Assembly (NCBI RefSeq): GCF_016808095.1
Contig: NC_068975.1
Location: 7,380,001-7,444,000, forward strand
Direction: 5' to 3'
Source: Vigna angularis
Lineage: Eukaryota > Streptophyta > Magnoliopsida > Fabales > Fabaceae
DNA: 64,000 bases
In this document: piece after piece, positions 11,466 through 23,257 of the stretch
How positions within the stretch are numbered: the stretch's first letter is position 1
How the letters are laid out: the number at the start of each line of letters is the position of its first letter
Made by a program: the position numbers and the translations under genes
Notes under the pieces: model-generated
Told to the model about the DNA's origin: nothing
What the model saw: only the letters and a program-made list of their open reading frames with translations
Databases searched by the model: none

Positions 11466-12480
11466 ATAATTAGTTATTAGTATAAATGATTATGATATCA
11501 AAAAATACTATGATTAAAATTATTTGAAAAACAAATTTGACCCCTCTCATTCATTATTTCTTCGCTTTTTAGTATTTCAACAAACATGTGATAAATATCA
11601 AGCCACATTGTCCTTAATATGACCATAAATAATCATTAAAAACTTATTTGCTTTTCTTAATTTATAACGCTTTGAATCGATTCTGTACTACTTAGAATCG
11701 ATTATATTAACTTAGGAAAATTGAGAGTGGAATTATATGAATATAGAGGGGCACATCAAACTTTTTAACTTCGAGACCTCCAAAAATTCCCATCTTCGCG
11801 GGTGATTCAAAAGTAGAAAATTTCTGGTGAGCATGATGTCAATTTGTTTTTAAATAAATCCAACGAAATTTATTGATCTTTTTCTGAATGATGTTTAAAC
11901 GTCGAATTTGGCGAGGCTTCGACGTTCATACAAGAAAGTGGAGTGTGGCAGTTACTAAGCATAATTACACGATGTACGTCATCAATTCATCTATAAATAT
12001 AGCTTGCATTTCACATAATCCCTGCCTCCTTTTTCCGTATTGAACATATTAGGATTCATGTTTTTTATATCCTTGGCATTTTCCTTTCCTTAGATTTCGA
12101 AACATGTCGTTTCTTTAAATTGCAATTTTCTCGGTTGAATGTGAAAGTGCCTCAGTCATGTCTTAGTTCATATGAAGGTGGCATTTGATATTCAAGTGAA
12201 CAAAATGCTTTTTACAGTAAAGAAATGATTAAGTTGTCTTGTTGAAAGGAAAGTGCTTGGGAAAAAGAAATATGGTTCACAATATGTTTAATGCTGAAAC
12301 AATTTTATAATCTAAAATAATTATATAAAGAAGATGTTCAACTTCAACATTGAACTATGTATGAATCGTTTTTTAAATTGTCTTGGAGTTGTCTTCTACC
12401 ATTAGATTTCAGAGCTATTTGATTTCTTATGGCGGAAACAACTCCAAGACAAATTAAATTTATAAATTTGACGTCGAATG
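11465..12480. repeat. Third copy of the 480-bp segment followed by the 260-bp repeat
   Basis: 11465-11970 repeats 6545-7024 and 8530-9035. It is followed at about 11985-12310 by the second copy of the TATAAATATAGC repeat. No gene. Confidence 0.6.
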
Positions 12481-12483
12481 ACA

Positions 12484-13460
12484 TGTCTACGTTTAGTCAG
12501 CAAGGAGTTTAGAAGAATCCAAAGAGATTTTTTACTTATTCAGTTAATGATGATTGAACGTCAATTCGGAGGGGCTTCGACGTTCAGAAAGTTAATGTCA
12601 AATATTTGTGCTCGAGGACATCCTATATCATTTTTCATCATAGTAATGTCTACGTTTAGTCAGCAAGAGGTCTTAAGAATCCAAAGAGATTTTTTACTTT
12701 TTCAGTGATGTTGGAACGTCGAATTGTGCAGGGCTTCGACGTAAACGATATTAATCATGTGTAATGCTTTTAAAATGATTTAATTTAGCTACGCAGATCA
12801 TCTAATTTTTAGTATTTTTTTTCTTTTTAATTTTTAATCATTCAATGGCACGTCCTACTCTAGAGCATTGGGACATTAATGGTGTGCATTTTCCAACGAT
12901 ATTTTTAACGTCTTTTGTTGGGGGCCGGACGTCAATTGGTTCTTATGGTTGAAAGAAATGAAATATAAATTAAATTTATACGATTGACGTCCAATATAGA
13001 CTACAAACGATGCAAAAGTCTGGAGATTGGGTCAAATATTTGTGATCAATGACGTCCTATATCATTATTTATCATGGAATGTCTTCGATAAGTTAGTAAG
13101 GAGATAATATAGGATCCAAAGAGATTTTTTACTTTTTCAGTGAGTGATGTTTGAACATTGTTTTATGCGGGGCTTCGACGTTCAGAAAGTTAATGTCAAT
13201 TATTTGTGCTTGAGGACGTCCTATATCATTATTCATCATAGTAATGTCTACGTTTAGTCATCAAGGAGTCTTAAGAATCCAAAGAGATCTTTTACTTTTT
13301 CAGTGATGTTTGAACGTCGAATTGTGCGGGGCTTTGACGTGCAGGGTAAGTCTACTTTTTCAGTGATGTCTACTTTTTCAGTGCATCGTTTTAGTGAATG
13401 ATGTTTGAACGTCCAGTAATGCGGGGCTTCGACGTGCATACGACGTGGGAGTTTCTAGTC
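12484..13460. repeat. Diverged tandem array of ~164-bp units with ACGT-core motifs
   Basis: Units start with GTCTACGTTTAGTCAGCAAG or a variant at about 12484, 12647, 13082 and 13247. Each unit has AATCCAAAGAGATTTTTTAC, then a pair of ACGT-core motifs around gcggggcttc, then TGAGGACGTCCTATATCATT. The stretch 12760-13080 between units is an unrelated or rearranged piece with further GACGT motifs. No gene. Confidence 0.7.
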
Positions 13461-14400
13461 ATAATTACACGATGTACTGTTTTTATAATGATTTAAATTT
13501 CGTCAGCGGATCATCTAATTTTTAATATTTTTTACTTTTTAATTTTTAATCATTCAATAGCACGTCCGACTCTGTGGAGTAGTGGGATCATGTTTCCAAC
13601 GATGTTTTTCACGTCTTTGGTTGGGGGCTTGACGTTAATTAGTTCTTTGTTGAATCAAAAGAGAGTATTACTTTCCACTGAACGATGTTTGAACGTCGTC
13701 ATTTCATCTATAAATATAGCTTAAATTTCGTGCAATCCCTGCCATCCTGTTTCTCTATTGAACATATTAGGATTCATGGTCTTTATATCCTTTGCGTTTT
13801 CTTTTCCTTAGATTTTGAAGCATTTTTGTTCCTCAAATATCAATCTGCTCACTTGAATTTCAAAGTGTCGTATTCAGGTCTCAGTTCATATGAAGGTGGC
13901 CTTTGAAATTCAAGTCAACAAAATGCTTTTTAGAGTACAGAAATGATTAAGTTATCTTACTGAAAGGGAAACACTTAGGAAAAAGAATAATGGTTCACAA
14001 TATGTTTAATGCTAAAACAATTTTATGATCTAAAATAATTATATAAAGAAGATGTTCAACTTCATCATTCAACAATGTATGAATCATTTTTTAAATTGTC
14101 TTGCAGTTGTCTTCTACCATTAGCTTTCAGAGCTATTTGAGTTCCTATGGTGGAAACAACTCCGAGGCAATTTAAATTTATGAAGTTGAAGTCGAATATT
14201 GGGTGCTAGGACGCAAAGGACTGACGTCTACTATTTGGGATCACCGACGTCCTATAACTTAGAGGATTTCAAAAGGAAATCTCCTCTTACAAAATACTTA
14301 ATCTGAAATGAAGACCAAAGATGATGGAAGACAATACAACCAAAACCAGGAAGTAAAAAAAAAAAACCAAAGCAAAAAGATAACTTGAATTTGGTTGCGG
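13460..14400. repeat. ACGT-core DNA with third copy of the TATAAATATAGC repeat
   Basis: 13460-13690 resembles 12760-12960 (ATTTTTAATATTTTTTACTT, CACGTCCGACTC). 13693-14160 is a longer copy of the repeat at 9052 and 11985. Three GACGT motifs stand at about 14190-14250. No gene. Confidence 0.55.
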
Positions 14401-14403
14401 AAG

Positions 14404-14960
14404 TAATGTAGGATAGGTTTTGAAAGGGTCTACTTGGAATTCATAAGTGTTAACTTTTTCTGTGTTTTCCCCATGCTTTCATGGTTAACAAAGAAATGTC
14501 TTCGTTTAGTAAAGGAAAAGAAGGAAAACACAAGAAAAAATTTAACATGAATTTGATTACCGAAGTTATGTAGGATAGGTTTTCAAAGGGTCTACTTGAA
14601 ATTCATAAGTGTTAACATTTTCCTTTGTTTTAGCCCTTTGCCTTCATGGTGAACAAAGAAATGTCTTCGTTTAGTGAAGGAAAAGAATTGAACAGTTGAA
14701 AAAAGTTAATAAGAATTTGATTACCGAAGTTATGTAGGATAGGTTTTCAAAGGGTCTACTTGAAATTCATAAGTGTTAACATTTTCCACTGTTTTAGCCC
14801 TTTGCCTTCATGGTTAACAAACAAATGTCTTCGTTTAGTGAAGGAAAAGAACTAAAACAATTGAAAAACGTTAACATGAATTTGATTACCAAAGTTATGT
14901 AGGATAGGTTTTCAAATGGTCTACTTATTTATAGACGTGCAGGGCATTGGAGTGGTTGGG
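14404..14960. repeat. Four tandem units of ~164 bp
   Basis: The anchor ATGTAGGATAGGTTTT recurs at about 14407, 14568, 14732 and 14897, a spacing of 161-165 bp. Each unit contains AATTCATAAGTGTTAAC, GCCTTCATGG and AAATGTCTTCGTTTAGT. A partial fifth copy lies at about 17990-18100. No gene. Confidence 0.8.
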
Positions 14961-15277
14961 ACCATTAATTGTGTGAACAAAATGTTACGTCAAATTCAGC
15001 TGGTATATATGACGTTTTAATCTTCATCCAAAAGCGAAAATTTGCTCCATTTTTTATTACCTTTTCCTTTTCTTTTTAAACTATCACTTTAACGTCCAAG
15101 CTTTGTAGATCTTCGACGTTTTTTTGTTCAGAAGTAGTAGAGATTTTTTTACTTTTTCACTGAATTTATTTACGACAATGCCACCAGTTATTGTTTACGA
15201 AAATCTTATGTACATTGTGTTGTTTTTATATTGGTAAACCCTAATACTGAGGAAAATTATCTGGTATCCAATTTCAA
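14960..15277 (+). promoter_or_regulatory. ACGT-core leader upstream of copy D
   Basis: Short stretch with ACGT-core motifs near 14986, 15010, 15091 and 15116, then AT-rich sequence up to the ATG at 15278. It occupies the position of a promoter or leader for the pseudogene, as in the 5' flanks of copies B and C. No TATA box can be assigned with confidence. Confidence 0.35.
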
Positions 15278-16345
15278 ATGGCTTCTTCATCACATCCTTC
15301 AACAGATAGAGGAAAGGCTGTTGTGGCTAGAAATGCTGATCTCTCGGGGTGGATTAGTGATAAGGAGACTCGTCTAGAGTTATTGAGGTAGACAAAGTTT
15401 AAACATATTGTTCCCCACAAATATCTAAACCTCGACTTATTTGTAAAGGAGGGATTTCACTTCCAGGAATGGATTGAAAGTCAAGGTCTCTCTACACTTG
15501 TCCAGATGAAGGGTGATTGGTACCTTGACTTAGTAAGGGTCTTCTACAACAATATGAGAAACATAGATCGTGTCCTTCATTCTCAAGTAAAAGGAGTAAA
15601 TGTTCACATTGACAATGATGTCTGGTTTCAACTTGTTGGATTAAAAGCCCAAGGGTTATTCTCTCACTTACGGTACTAAAAAACAAACAGATGGCTGAAG
15701 AAAAAGGACGTGTACAGTAACTGGTTAAGGTTTCCTGGGAGATACATAATTGAAAGATTATATGTGCATGATGGACTAAATAAAGAAGAAAAGATAACAT
15801 CACACATTCTTGCCTGGGTGATTTTACCTACTAGACCTGTACAAGACAAAATGACAACTAAAGATGTTTTTCTGCTGTATGCCATCAAGAATGATGTTCC
15901 TACCAATTGGGTGGAAGTAATAAAAGATCATATGATTGATGCAGGAACCAAACATGCACGACATCTACCATATGTTGTGTTTATGAACAAAATCCTGACC
16001 CTTCAAGGTGTGGATATTAGTGGTGAAAAGAAATGCTCTTGTAACTGCTCAATTGTGATAAATTGAAACACCTTGAATTCCATTGGCCTTGTGAAGACCA
16101 CAAAGGGATGGTGCTTCAAGGATGAAGAGAATATGGTTCAAAGTTCTGGAAGCACGCTTGCACTAAATGAAGACCGCACCAACCCCATCCCTGAAACCAA
16201 CTTTGAAAGATTTGTTGTTGAAAAACTCAAGAGACTCAAACAGAAGATAGACGCTCTACCTCAGAAAAAGAATAAAAATGATGCTCCAACTGAAGATTCA
16301 AGTGAAGAGTCTAGTGAGGAGGATTCAATGGAAATTTTCTTAATT
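15278..16345 (+). pseudogene. Transposase_32-like protein, copy D, full length with stops
   Basis: Near-complete copy on the plus strand. Start MASSSHPSTDRGKAVVARNA, then GWISDKETRLELL, a TAG stop, VPHKYLNLDLF, EGFHFQEWIESQG, YLDLVRVFYNN and SQVKGVNVHID. Another stop follows LFSHLRY at about 15677. The long piece (15710-16066) carries YVHDGLNKEEKITSHILAWV and MTTKDVFLLYAIKNDVPTNW and ends in a stop after CSIVIN. A last piece (16073 on) has GLVKTTKGWCFKDEE, ETNFERFVVEKLKRLKQKID and an acidic tail SSEESSEEDSME. Three stops break an otherwise collinear gene. Diverged from copies A-C and closer to E and F. Confidence 0.82.
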
Positions 16346-16850
16346 AAAAATGTGTTTCTGTTCTTTGTCCGTTTTGCTTCTAATCTAATTGTAATCACTA
16401 TGAATATGAATGAAATTATACTACTTGAAACGAAATCCAAATTTGTTAACTTATTTCTTTGGATTTCTATAGCTCTTTCATGCATCACCCTAACTTTTGT
16501 GACCTTGAAAGAGCTATGAGAAAACCAAAAAAATATAATATCAGAGTGACAAGTTACGACTAAATTTTATAAGTGGAGGACTAGATCAAGGATCCACAAT
16601 TGTATTTATAGAAATGGACTTGATCTTTGTCCTCAACTTTTACAATATGCGACGTAACATTCATTTTTTCTTAGTTTTATCTTTTAAAATGTCGACGTTT
16701 TTCAGAATTCGACATAAAAAAACTTCAAGAATTTTTAAAAAAAAACCCATAATAACATTAAAAAAAGGAAAAATATGAAAATATAACCACGAAAAGTATA
16801 TATTAAGATTTCAAACAGAGTTCAAACATACAAAAATATACTAAAATATA
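16346..16850. other. Gap between copies D and E
   Basis: AT-rich DNA with two ACGT-type motifs near 16650 and 16692. The open frame running on past the acidic tail of copy D is read-through into noncoding sequence. Nothing else is recognised. Confidence 0.5.
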
Positions 16851-17814
16851 TTAAAATATTATATTAATTTCAGAAAAATAAACTAAAATGGACTCTTCTT
16901 CCTTATCTGATTCAGATGTCTCCATAGACTCATCTTCTGTTGTGTCATCTTCATCATCAAATTGACTTGCTGAGGGAGTTCTGAGAGCATTGTCTTCATC
17001 TAATTTCTTGTGAACCATGATAAGAGATTTTTCAAGTTTTGAAATTCTTTCTAAAAGCCTTCGAAATTGATCCACAACAAATCTTTCAAACTCAGTCTGT
17101 GGAGTGAAGGTAGACGGAGTTTTGCCAACATCCTTGAACACCCAGCCATCTTTTCTTTTCTTTAGACCATTATGTCTCAATGCCACTTTTCCTATTTCAT
17201 TTGATTCGGTGTACCAAATATTTTTTTCACCAGTAAGATATCCTTGATGACGCTTCAATACAGTGCTGATAAAAACACCATATAGTAGAATATGTCCATG
17301 ACTACTTGCAATTTCCATCATGTGCTCACTCATAACAGCAACCCAGTTGGTTGGTATCCGGGTTTTTATGGCATGAACCAAAAATAAATTTGCAGTAGTT
17401 AGACGATCACGTAAACATCTTCTTTCATGAGACATGAAGCCTTCTGCTTTGAGACCAGTAAAAGATAGCTATATTTCGTCATCAATTTTAATATCGACAA
17501 CTTTCACCCGAGAGCATATAACACCATCGACAAGTTTCAAATTGTGGTAGAAGACCTGTACCAGGTAAGGATAGCAATCATCGGTCATTTCTACAAATTT
17601 TAGAAGACTAACATCTACAAGCCATTCTTGAAAGATAAACCCCTCCCTTCTGAATAATTCCACATCCAAGAACTTGTGAGGAACCACCTTGAAGAGTTTT
17701 ATATAACATCCAAATTTGTATCGTTCTTCGTCATCACTGATCCACCCATTTGGTCTAGCATTTCTTACAAGGTGTGCAGCCTTCTTTTCCACGCCGTGAA
17801 GATGAAGAAGCCAT
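16851..17814 (-). pseudogene. Transposase_32-like protein, copy E, internally deleted
   Basis: Minus-strand copy, convergent with copy D. The start at 17814 reads MASSSSRRGKE, then a frameshift moves the homologous frame to the piece at about 17820-17469, with NGWISDDEERYKFGCYIKLF, VVPHKFLDVELF, EGFIFQEW, YPYLVQVFYHNL and SRVKVVDIKID. A stop follows. The next piece (17435-16851) begins MSHERRCLRDRLTTANLFLV: about 60 codons containing the LHDGLNKEEK stretch are missing. It then runs through IKTRIPTNWVAVMSEHMMEI, TPQTEFERFVVDQFRRLLER, a heptad-like KLEKSLIMVHKKLDE and an acidic tail ending near SDKEEESI. Confidence 0.8.
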
Positions 17815-17869
17815 TTGAGAACAAGATTTAGAAATTTACAAGAAGGGTTTAAGAATTTTTTTTCTGACA

Positions 17870-18234
17870 ATGATACATGATAGATTTAATCAAACTATAT
17901 GACGACTTTTACATGAACAAGAAAGTACATAAAAAAAACACAGGAATTAAATATAAAAAAACCAGAAAAACAATGGAGAATGTTTTTGAAATTCATAAGT
18001 GTTAACATTTTCCTCAGGATTTCCACCGTGCCTTCACCGTTAACAAAGAAATGTCTTCGTTTAGTAGAGGAACAAATTGAAACCCTAAGGAAAAAGTTAA
18101 CATGAACGTTGGATTCCTTGGGTATCTGACAAATTATTCGTTATCCAAGGCAAAGGTCGCACTTTTTTTTCCTTTTCCTTTTTATATTCCCATAGAACTT
18201 CTAATTGTAGGGGACTTCGACGTGAAAGGCATTA
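17870..18234. repeat. Partial 164-bp unit and ACGT-core motifs
   Basis: Includes a partial copy (about 17990-18100) of the unit repeated at 14404-14960 and a CTTCGACGTGAAAGGCATTA stretch near 18210. No gene. Confidence 0.5.
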
Positions 18235-19118
18235 GAGTGGTTGTGTTATGGGACGTTGATCTTTTACGTTATATGAGAGTAAGACACGACAAAGCTAAAT
18301 AGCCACATAATTTGACTTCGCTTAATAAAATGTCGAAGCCACGAGTACAAAGACGTTTTTTCCTTTGGTTTAGAAGAAAAAATTAAAAACATAATTTATG
18401 GAAAATACAATGTCCAACGTGAAGAAGAATTTGACGTTTTGTGGTTGGTTTAAAAGAAAAAGAAAAAACAATAAAAAAGGAACTAAATAACAAATCGTCT
18501 AAGCTAGTTTAAAACTGACATTTTATGGGTTGATTTAAATGAAAAATTAAAAAAATAACTGCTAGCTGTAATATACAACGTCCTTATTTTGTTACGGTTG
18601 ACGTCATATTAGTTAAATCAATATTTAGTATTTATTTATTTTGTATTGGACGTCGACTGCTTTCTTATGCACGTTATGTGATTATGACCAGCATGTCCAA
18701 CCCGAACTTGTTCGACATTCTGTATTGTTTTAAACGTTGACCTCATAATTAAGGGATTTACTGTTTGCCTTCATGCTGGCATATAAAATGTCGAATATTT
18801 GCCATGGTTGACGTCAAATGTGGGTAGGAGTAATACTGCTGGAAGCAAACCACTATTTTGTTATTTTTTTATTTTAAATTGATGTCATATGTTTCTTAAG
18901 TTGACGTTATGTGATTATTTTACGTCGATCTTGGCCTTATCTGACGTTAATACATTTTAGATTACGTCAATATGCTTCTTATTTGACGTTAATACATTTT
19001 AGACGGCGCACTACTTTAGTAATTGACAAGGAGCGAATCAATTTATTTACGACCATGCCACGATCATTTTTAACATTGAATATTGAGTGCTACGACGTTG
19101 AACGCGTCACGTTATATG
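18235..19118 (+). repeat. Left arm of a large ACGT-rich palindrome
   Basis: Read on the opposite strand, this stretch matches 23890-24735 in order and orientation. Examples: CATTTTATTAAGCG, TTGGACGTTGTATTTTC against its complement, and ACGTTAATACATTTTAGA near 18950 and 19000 against the complement near 24020 and 24060. ACGT-core motifs are dense. The two arms were probably adjacent at 19118/23890 before retrotransposon DNA inserted there. Confidence 0.8.
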
Positions 19119-20489
19119 TGATAACGGTTGAAAAACCGTTATTTTTATACTTAAATTTGATATTAAAAACACCCTTTTTGACTTAGAAACTTGCTTTAAC
19201 TCATGTTTTTGTTTTAGTTTTGTGAATAAGAGAGTTGAAGGTGAATTTAATGGTTTTGTACTAGATTCCCTTGATTTTGTAGGCTAATTGAATGATTTGA
19301 AAGAAGAGTTGAAGTACCGAATGATTGAAATGCAGAAAAGTCAACCAGAAACCATAAAAGTCAACCAGTCAACCAGAAAAGTCAACTAGTCAACCAGAAA
19401 AGTCAACCAGTCAATCATAATTCTGAAAAAGTTACGCTGAGCGGTAATTACAGCTGAGTGCCACTTTTCAGGTGCCACAATCACCGCTGAGGGGCAAAAT
19501 TGATCACGCGCTATTACCGCTCAGCAGTAAATACCGCTGAGCGCCATTTTAAATGGGCTTGGACCGGTTTTCTATTGTTTTTATGGGCTTGGAATTGTTT
19601 TCTATTGTTTTTATGTTCTATTTAAGGACTTGCATGTCCTAGGTTTTGTATCTTTTGATGGTTTAACACAAAAACACACTTTTCACCCCTAGGGGATAGA
19701 TTTGGGGATGGTGACGGCTCTCCTCTTCTCTTTCTCGGGTTTTTCTATCTTTTTCATTCTTTTATTCCATTATTCATCTTGTTCTTCCATGACAATGGAG
19801 GGCTAAACCTTATTGTTGTTGGGAAAGATGTAACCTTCTTAAACTCTCATGTATTGAATTTGTTCTTCAAGATGTTTTATAAGATACATGCTTTCTTTCA
19901 TTAATTGTTAGGGTTTTTCCTCTTTGCTCAAAGCATGCATTGTTTAACTCATTCGATGTCATGATTAATGGTTTTGTCGATATGGACACATACGGGGAAA
20001 TCTAGATCTGGGGAAATTCTCCCAAAAGTAGTATTGCCTAGACATAGGGATATGAGGGTTGGTTGCCTTTAACCTTCTGTGCTTCAGAATTAATAATTAG
20101 GGATGCTAGGAATTGTATGAACTCATAATTAAGGATAGGCTTACTTCACCGAGACATCGGTTTTAAGGTATTTTAGAGAGTGACATTAACATTAATGAAA
20201 AGAAAGACGAATTCATAAATGCATGAGAGTAAATTAGGTGAAATCTAAACCCAACAACAATATCATCAACTTCATCCATTCTTTCTTGTGTTTAACCTCA
20301 ATTAATCAAATTTCATTCATGTTTATTTTATCGTATTTGCATTCAAAACCCAAAAATATGTTCTTTAGAGTCTTAATTAGTTGAGTAATCACATAACTGT
20401 TTAGTTTCGTGAGTCTGTTGGGAAACGATACTTGGTCTTACCATGTTTATTACTTGATACGATTCGGTTATACTTGCCGACGGTTAACA
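19119..20489 (+). repeat. Gypsy-type LTR (G1), complete, with downstream primer site
   Basis: Starts TGATAACGGTTGAAAA and ends GACGGTTAACA, with TG/CA termini and a length of about 1371 bp. It contains a TCAACCAG minisatellite (about 19340-19400), a palindromic GCTGAGCGGTAATTAC region, and the 3' signature GATACGATTCGG then ACTTGCCGA that marks the family. The sequence right after it resembles the Asp-tRNA primer site used by Athila/Tat-type Ty3/Gypsy elements, so this is a 5' LTR or remnant. Only about 30 bp of internal region remains. Confidence 0.65.
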
Positions 20490-20492
20490 AGT

Positions 20493-20515
20493 TCTTGACT
20501 CCGTTTTCGGGGATT
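20493..20515 (+). other. Degenerate Asp-tRNA-like primer-binding site
   Basis: CTTGACTCCGTTTTCGGGGA resembles the plant Asp-tRNA-complementary site TGGCGCCGTTGCCGGGGA, placed 3 bp after the LTR end. The reverse-strand counterpart is at about 40976-40998. Confidence is limited by several mismatches. Confidence 0.45.
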
Positions 20516-20765
20516 GAAAATTTGTTCATCAATACGCTGTTTATCCACTAGTGTTTCATGATTATGATTATATGAGAACATGTTTGTGTTGTGTTGATCA
20601 TTGCAATTCCCTATGTTATATATGTGAGATTTAATCTATGATTGCATGAAAATTGTTTTGGAAAAGAAAAACCACATGCACTTTATTTGAACTTAAATTG
20701 TGTAGCAAAACAATAGTTTTAAGTCGACTTCATTATGAAATAAGTCGATTAAAACTCGTGACTTT

Positions 20766-22190
20766 TGTTGATGAATCGGCAAGTGTACCGAATCGCACAA
20801 GTAATATAAAATGGTAAGACTAAGTATTATGTCCCAAGAGACTCTCAGCACAAGATAGTCATGTGATAACTCGATCAATTAAGACTTAAAGAAAACGAGA
20901 TCCTTGGTTTCAAATGCAAAAACAGAAAATTAAATATGAATGCAGTTTAATCAATAGCAAAATAACACAGTGATGAACGAATGTTGTTTTTAATATGAGA
21001 TGAGTATGTTGTTGGGGTTAGATTTCACCAAGTTCACTCTCATGTATATAAGAATTCTTCTTCATGCATTAATGTTAACGTCACTCACTAAATCACTTAA
21101 ACCCGATCCCTCGGCGAAATAAGCTTGAACTCAATCACCAGTTCATGCAATTCCTAGCATTCTTAGTAATTAAATCTGAAGATCAAGAGCTTTAAGACGA
21201 CCAAGACTCATACCCTCATCCCTGAGAAATATTACTCTTGGGAGTAATTCAACAAGAACCTGAATTGTAAGGAACCTCTCGCCACTCATGCAATTCATAC
21301 ATCACGCTATGAAATGAGTTAAACAAAGCATGTAATAAGAATAGATGAATTACTCTAACAATTAATGAAAAAGCATATGTTATTAAGAATCAATTCAAAT
21401 ACATGAGAGTTCACAAGGTTACATCATCCCCCAACAATAAATAGAGTTTAGTTGACTATAGACATGGTGAAACTAGATGAACAATGGAGAAGAATGAGAT
21501 AGGAAAACCCTAAAACTAGAATATGGAAGCTTCCGCATCCAAATCCGCCTCTAGAGGGTGAAAGAATGTGTTGTTATGCTCCTCCAGCCAAAGATACAAA
21601 ACCTAGGACATCTGGGTCCTTTAAATAGAGCGAAATAGAACAGAATTAAGGCTCAGGCCCGTGTCGCTGGCGCTCAAGCGGCCCCCTTAGGGCGCCAGGG
21701 TAATGAACGATGGTTCCTGCGCTGAAGCCTCAGAAAGGGGCGCCCAAGCTTCGTGCTTCTGATGCTCAAGCGCCCAAAAGGGGCGCTTGGGATGTGAGCG
21801 GCACTCTTCTGCGCTTAAGCCTCCAAAAGGGTGCCTAAGCTTTGTGCTTCTAACGCTCAAGCCCCCAAAAGGGGCGCCCGGGCGGTGAACGACACTCTTC
21901 TATGCTTAAGCCTCCAAAAAGGGCGCCCAAGCTTCGAGCATTCCTCCCTTTTGGTGCTTTTCCAGGCCTTTCTGAGCTCCATCTCCTTGGTACTTCATCT
22001 CTGCTTTCCATATTATCTCATTTCCTGCCAAAATAAGGGAGATTAGTCATAAAACAAACAAATTCAACCTCAACTCTCTTATTCACACAACTTAACAGAA
22101 AAACATGATTCCAAGCAAGTTTCTAAGCAGAAAAGGGTGCATTTAGTGTCAAAATTACATCAACGATAACAATATTTTCAACCGTTATCA
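20766..22190 (-). mobile_element. Solo Gypsy-type LTR (G2) nested in the Copia LTR
   Basis: On the minus strand it starts TGATAACGG (22190) and ends CATCAACA (20766), about 1425 bp. It is flanked by ACTTT (20761-20765) and GCTTT (22191-22195). Uninterrupted sister LTRs read GTGGCTTTGCACAAAC at this point, so the target duplication is GCTTT with one later change. A full element presumably recombined to a solo LTR. Same family as G1. Confidence 0.82.
21719..21945. repeat. GC-rich tandem repeat, ~91 bp units, inside solo LTR G2
   Basis: Units start GCGCTGAAGCCT, GCGCTTAAGCCT and ATGCTTAAGCCT at 21719, 21811 and 21902. They carry GGGGCGCC or GGGGCGCT motifs and CTCAAGCG/C cores. It replaces the shorter GCTGAGCGGTAATTAC-type palindrome seen in the other LTRs of the family. 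Confidence 0.75.
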
Positions 22191-23257
22191 GCTTTCCACA
22201 AACTTTTTCAAAGTGTGCTGTGAGAATTTTTGAAGAGAAAGTTTTTCAAAACTATGTTTTTAACTGTTACAAAGTCGACTATGTGCGCAAGCCATTCAAC
22301 TAAGTTTGTTATGTTTTGAAATTCTATTAATGTTTGTCTTAAAGTGTCTAACGGCTATATTTTTAAATATGTTTGACCAAGCATTAATTGTGAAACAATT
22401 GCATTAATTGCATAATCAATTAATTGCTACGACTGCTACTAATTGTTATAAGTGTCATGACTGTATTCGACTTCATTGGTGGCAAAGTCGAAGAGCGTCA
22501 GAATTGTGAAAAACTATATATTGACGTAAATTTGAATTCTGTAAGAAGTTTTGAGAATCTAACAAATTGTGTGATAATTTTCAGATTAGTGTTTTCTTAC
22601 AGATTTGGGAAAAGCTCCAAGAACTCTTAAAAAAGACTGTAGTGTTCATCTTTGGAGATAGCTTGAAGAGCAAGGATTGTGTGCTTTTACTGTCTGATCA
22701 AATCTGCATTGAAGGTGTCTGTTTTGGTGATCAGGAATTCAATCTTGTGAAGATTAGTGTTGTTGCCCTGTTGTGACTACAAGAAGAGGACGTGCTGCGT
22801 TCTGGACTTTGAGGGATTTCTCAAAGGGTTGAAGACGATAGGAGAGGGGACATCTTGCTGCTGGTCTTTGTGTGTTGTATGCCTATATTTTGATTAGAGG
22901 GTTAAAGAGGTGTTTTATATTTTTGACGTGGAGGTCTCTATAAAAGCCTTGTTGTAAAAACCTTGATCATTATAGTGCAGTTGCTTCCTGGTGAGGAAGG
23001 ACACTGGATGTAGGCTTGGCCGAACCAGTATAAAAAGCAGTGTTTGATTTTTCTATCACTACACTTTTACTTAATCAACTATGTACTACGTTTAATCAAC
23101 ATTATTTCCGCTACACTTAAAAATATTTTTCTTTGTGTTTCAAGAAAGTTTTTAAAGTCATTTACTTTGCGAAAAAGATTTAAAGAAAACATTGTTTTTG
23201 TATTTCACCAATTCACCCCCCTCTTGGTGTTGAAAATTAAGCCATTCTATTTTAACA

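Larger units (their letters stand above)
20557..23257 (+). repeat. Copia (SIRE-type) LTR, 5'-truncated, split by a solo LTR
   Basis: Matches, in the opposite orientation, the LTRs at 33880-36977 and 37765-39140. Shared blocks: ATATGAGAACATGTTTGTGT, CATGCACTTTATTTGAACTT, TTTGGGAAAAGCTCCAAGAA, GGACACTGGATGTAGGCTTG, and the end CCATTCTATTTTAACA. About 120 bp of the 5' end is missing, and 20766-22190 is a nested solo LTR. Neither a primer site nor a polypurine tract adjoins it, so it is a solo or detached LTR. Confidence 0.75.

Noticed and set aside
12484..14960. CRISPR-like array
   Set aside because: Units are about 164 bp, diverged, and without short repeats alternating with unique spacers; the DNA is plant nuclear.
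15492..15906. Minus-strand frames opposite copy D
   Set aside because: Antisense to homologous transposon-protein sequence.
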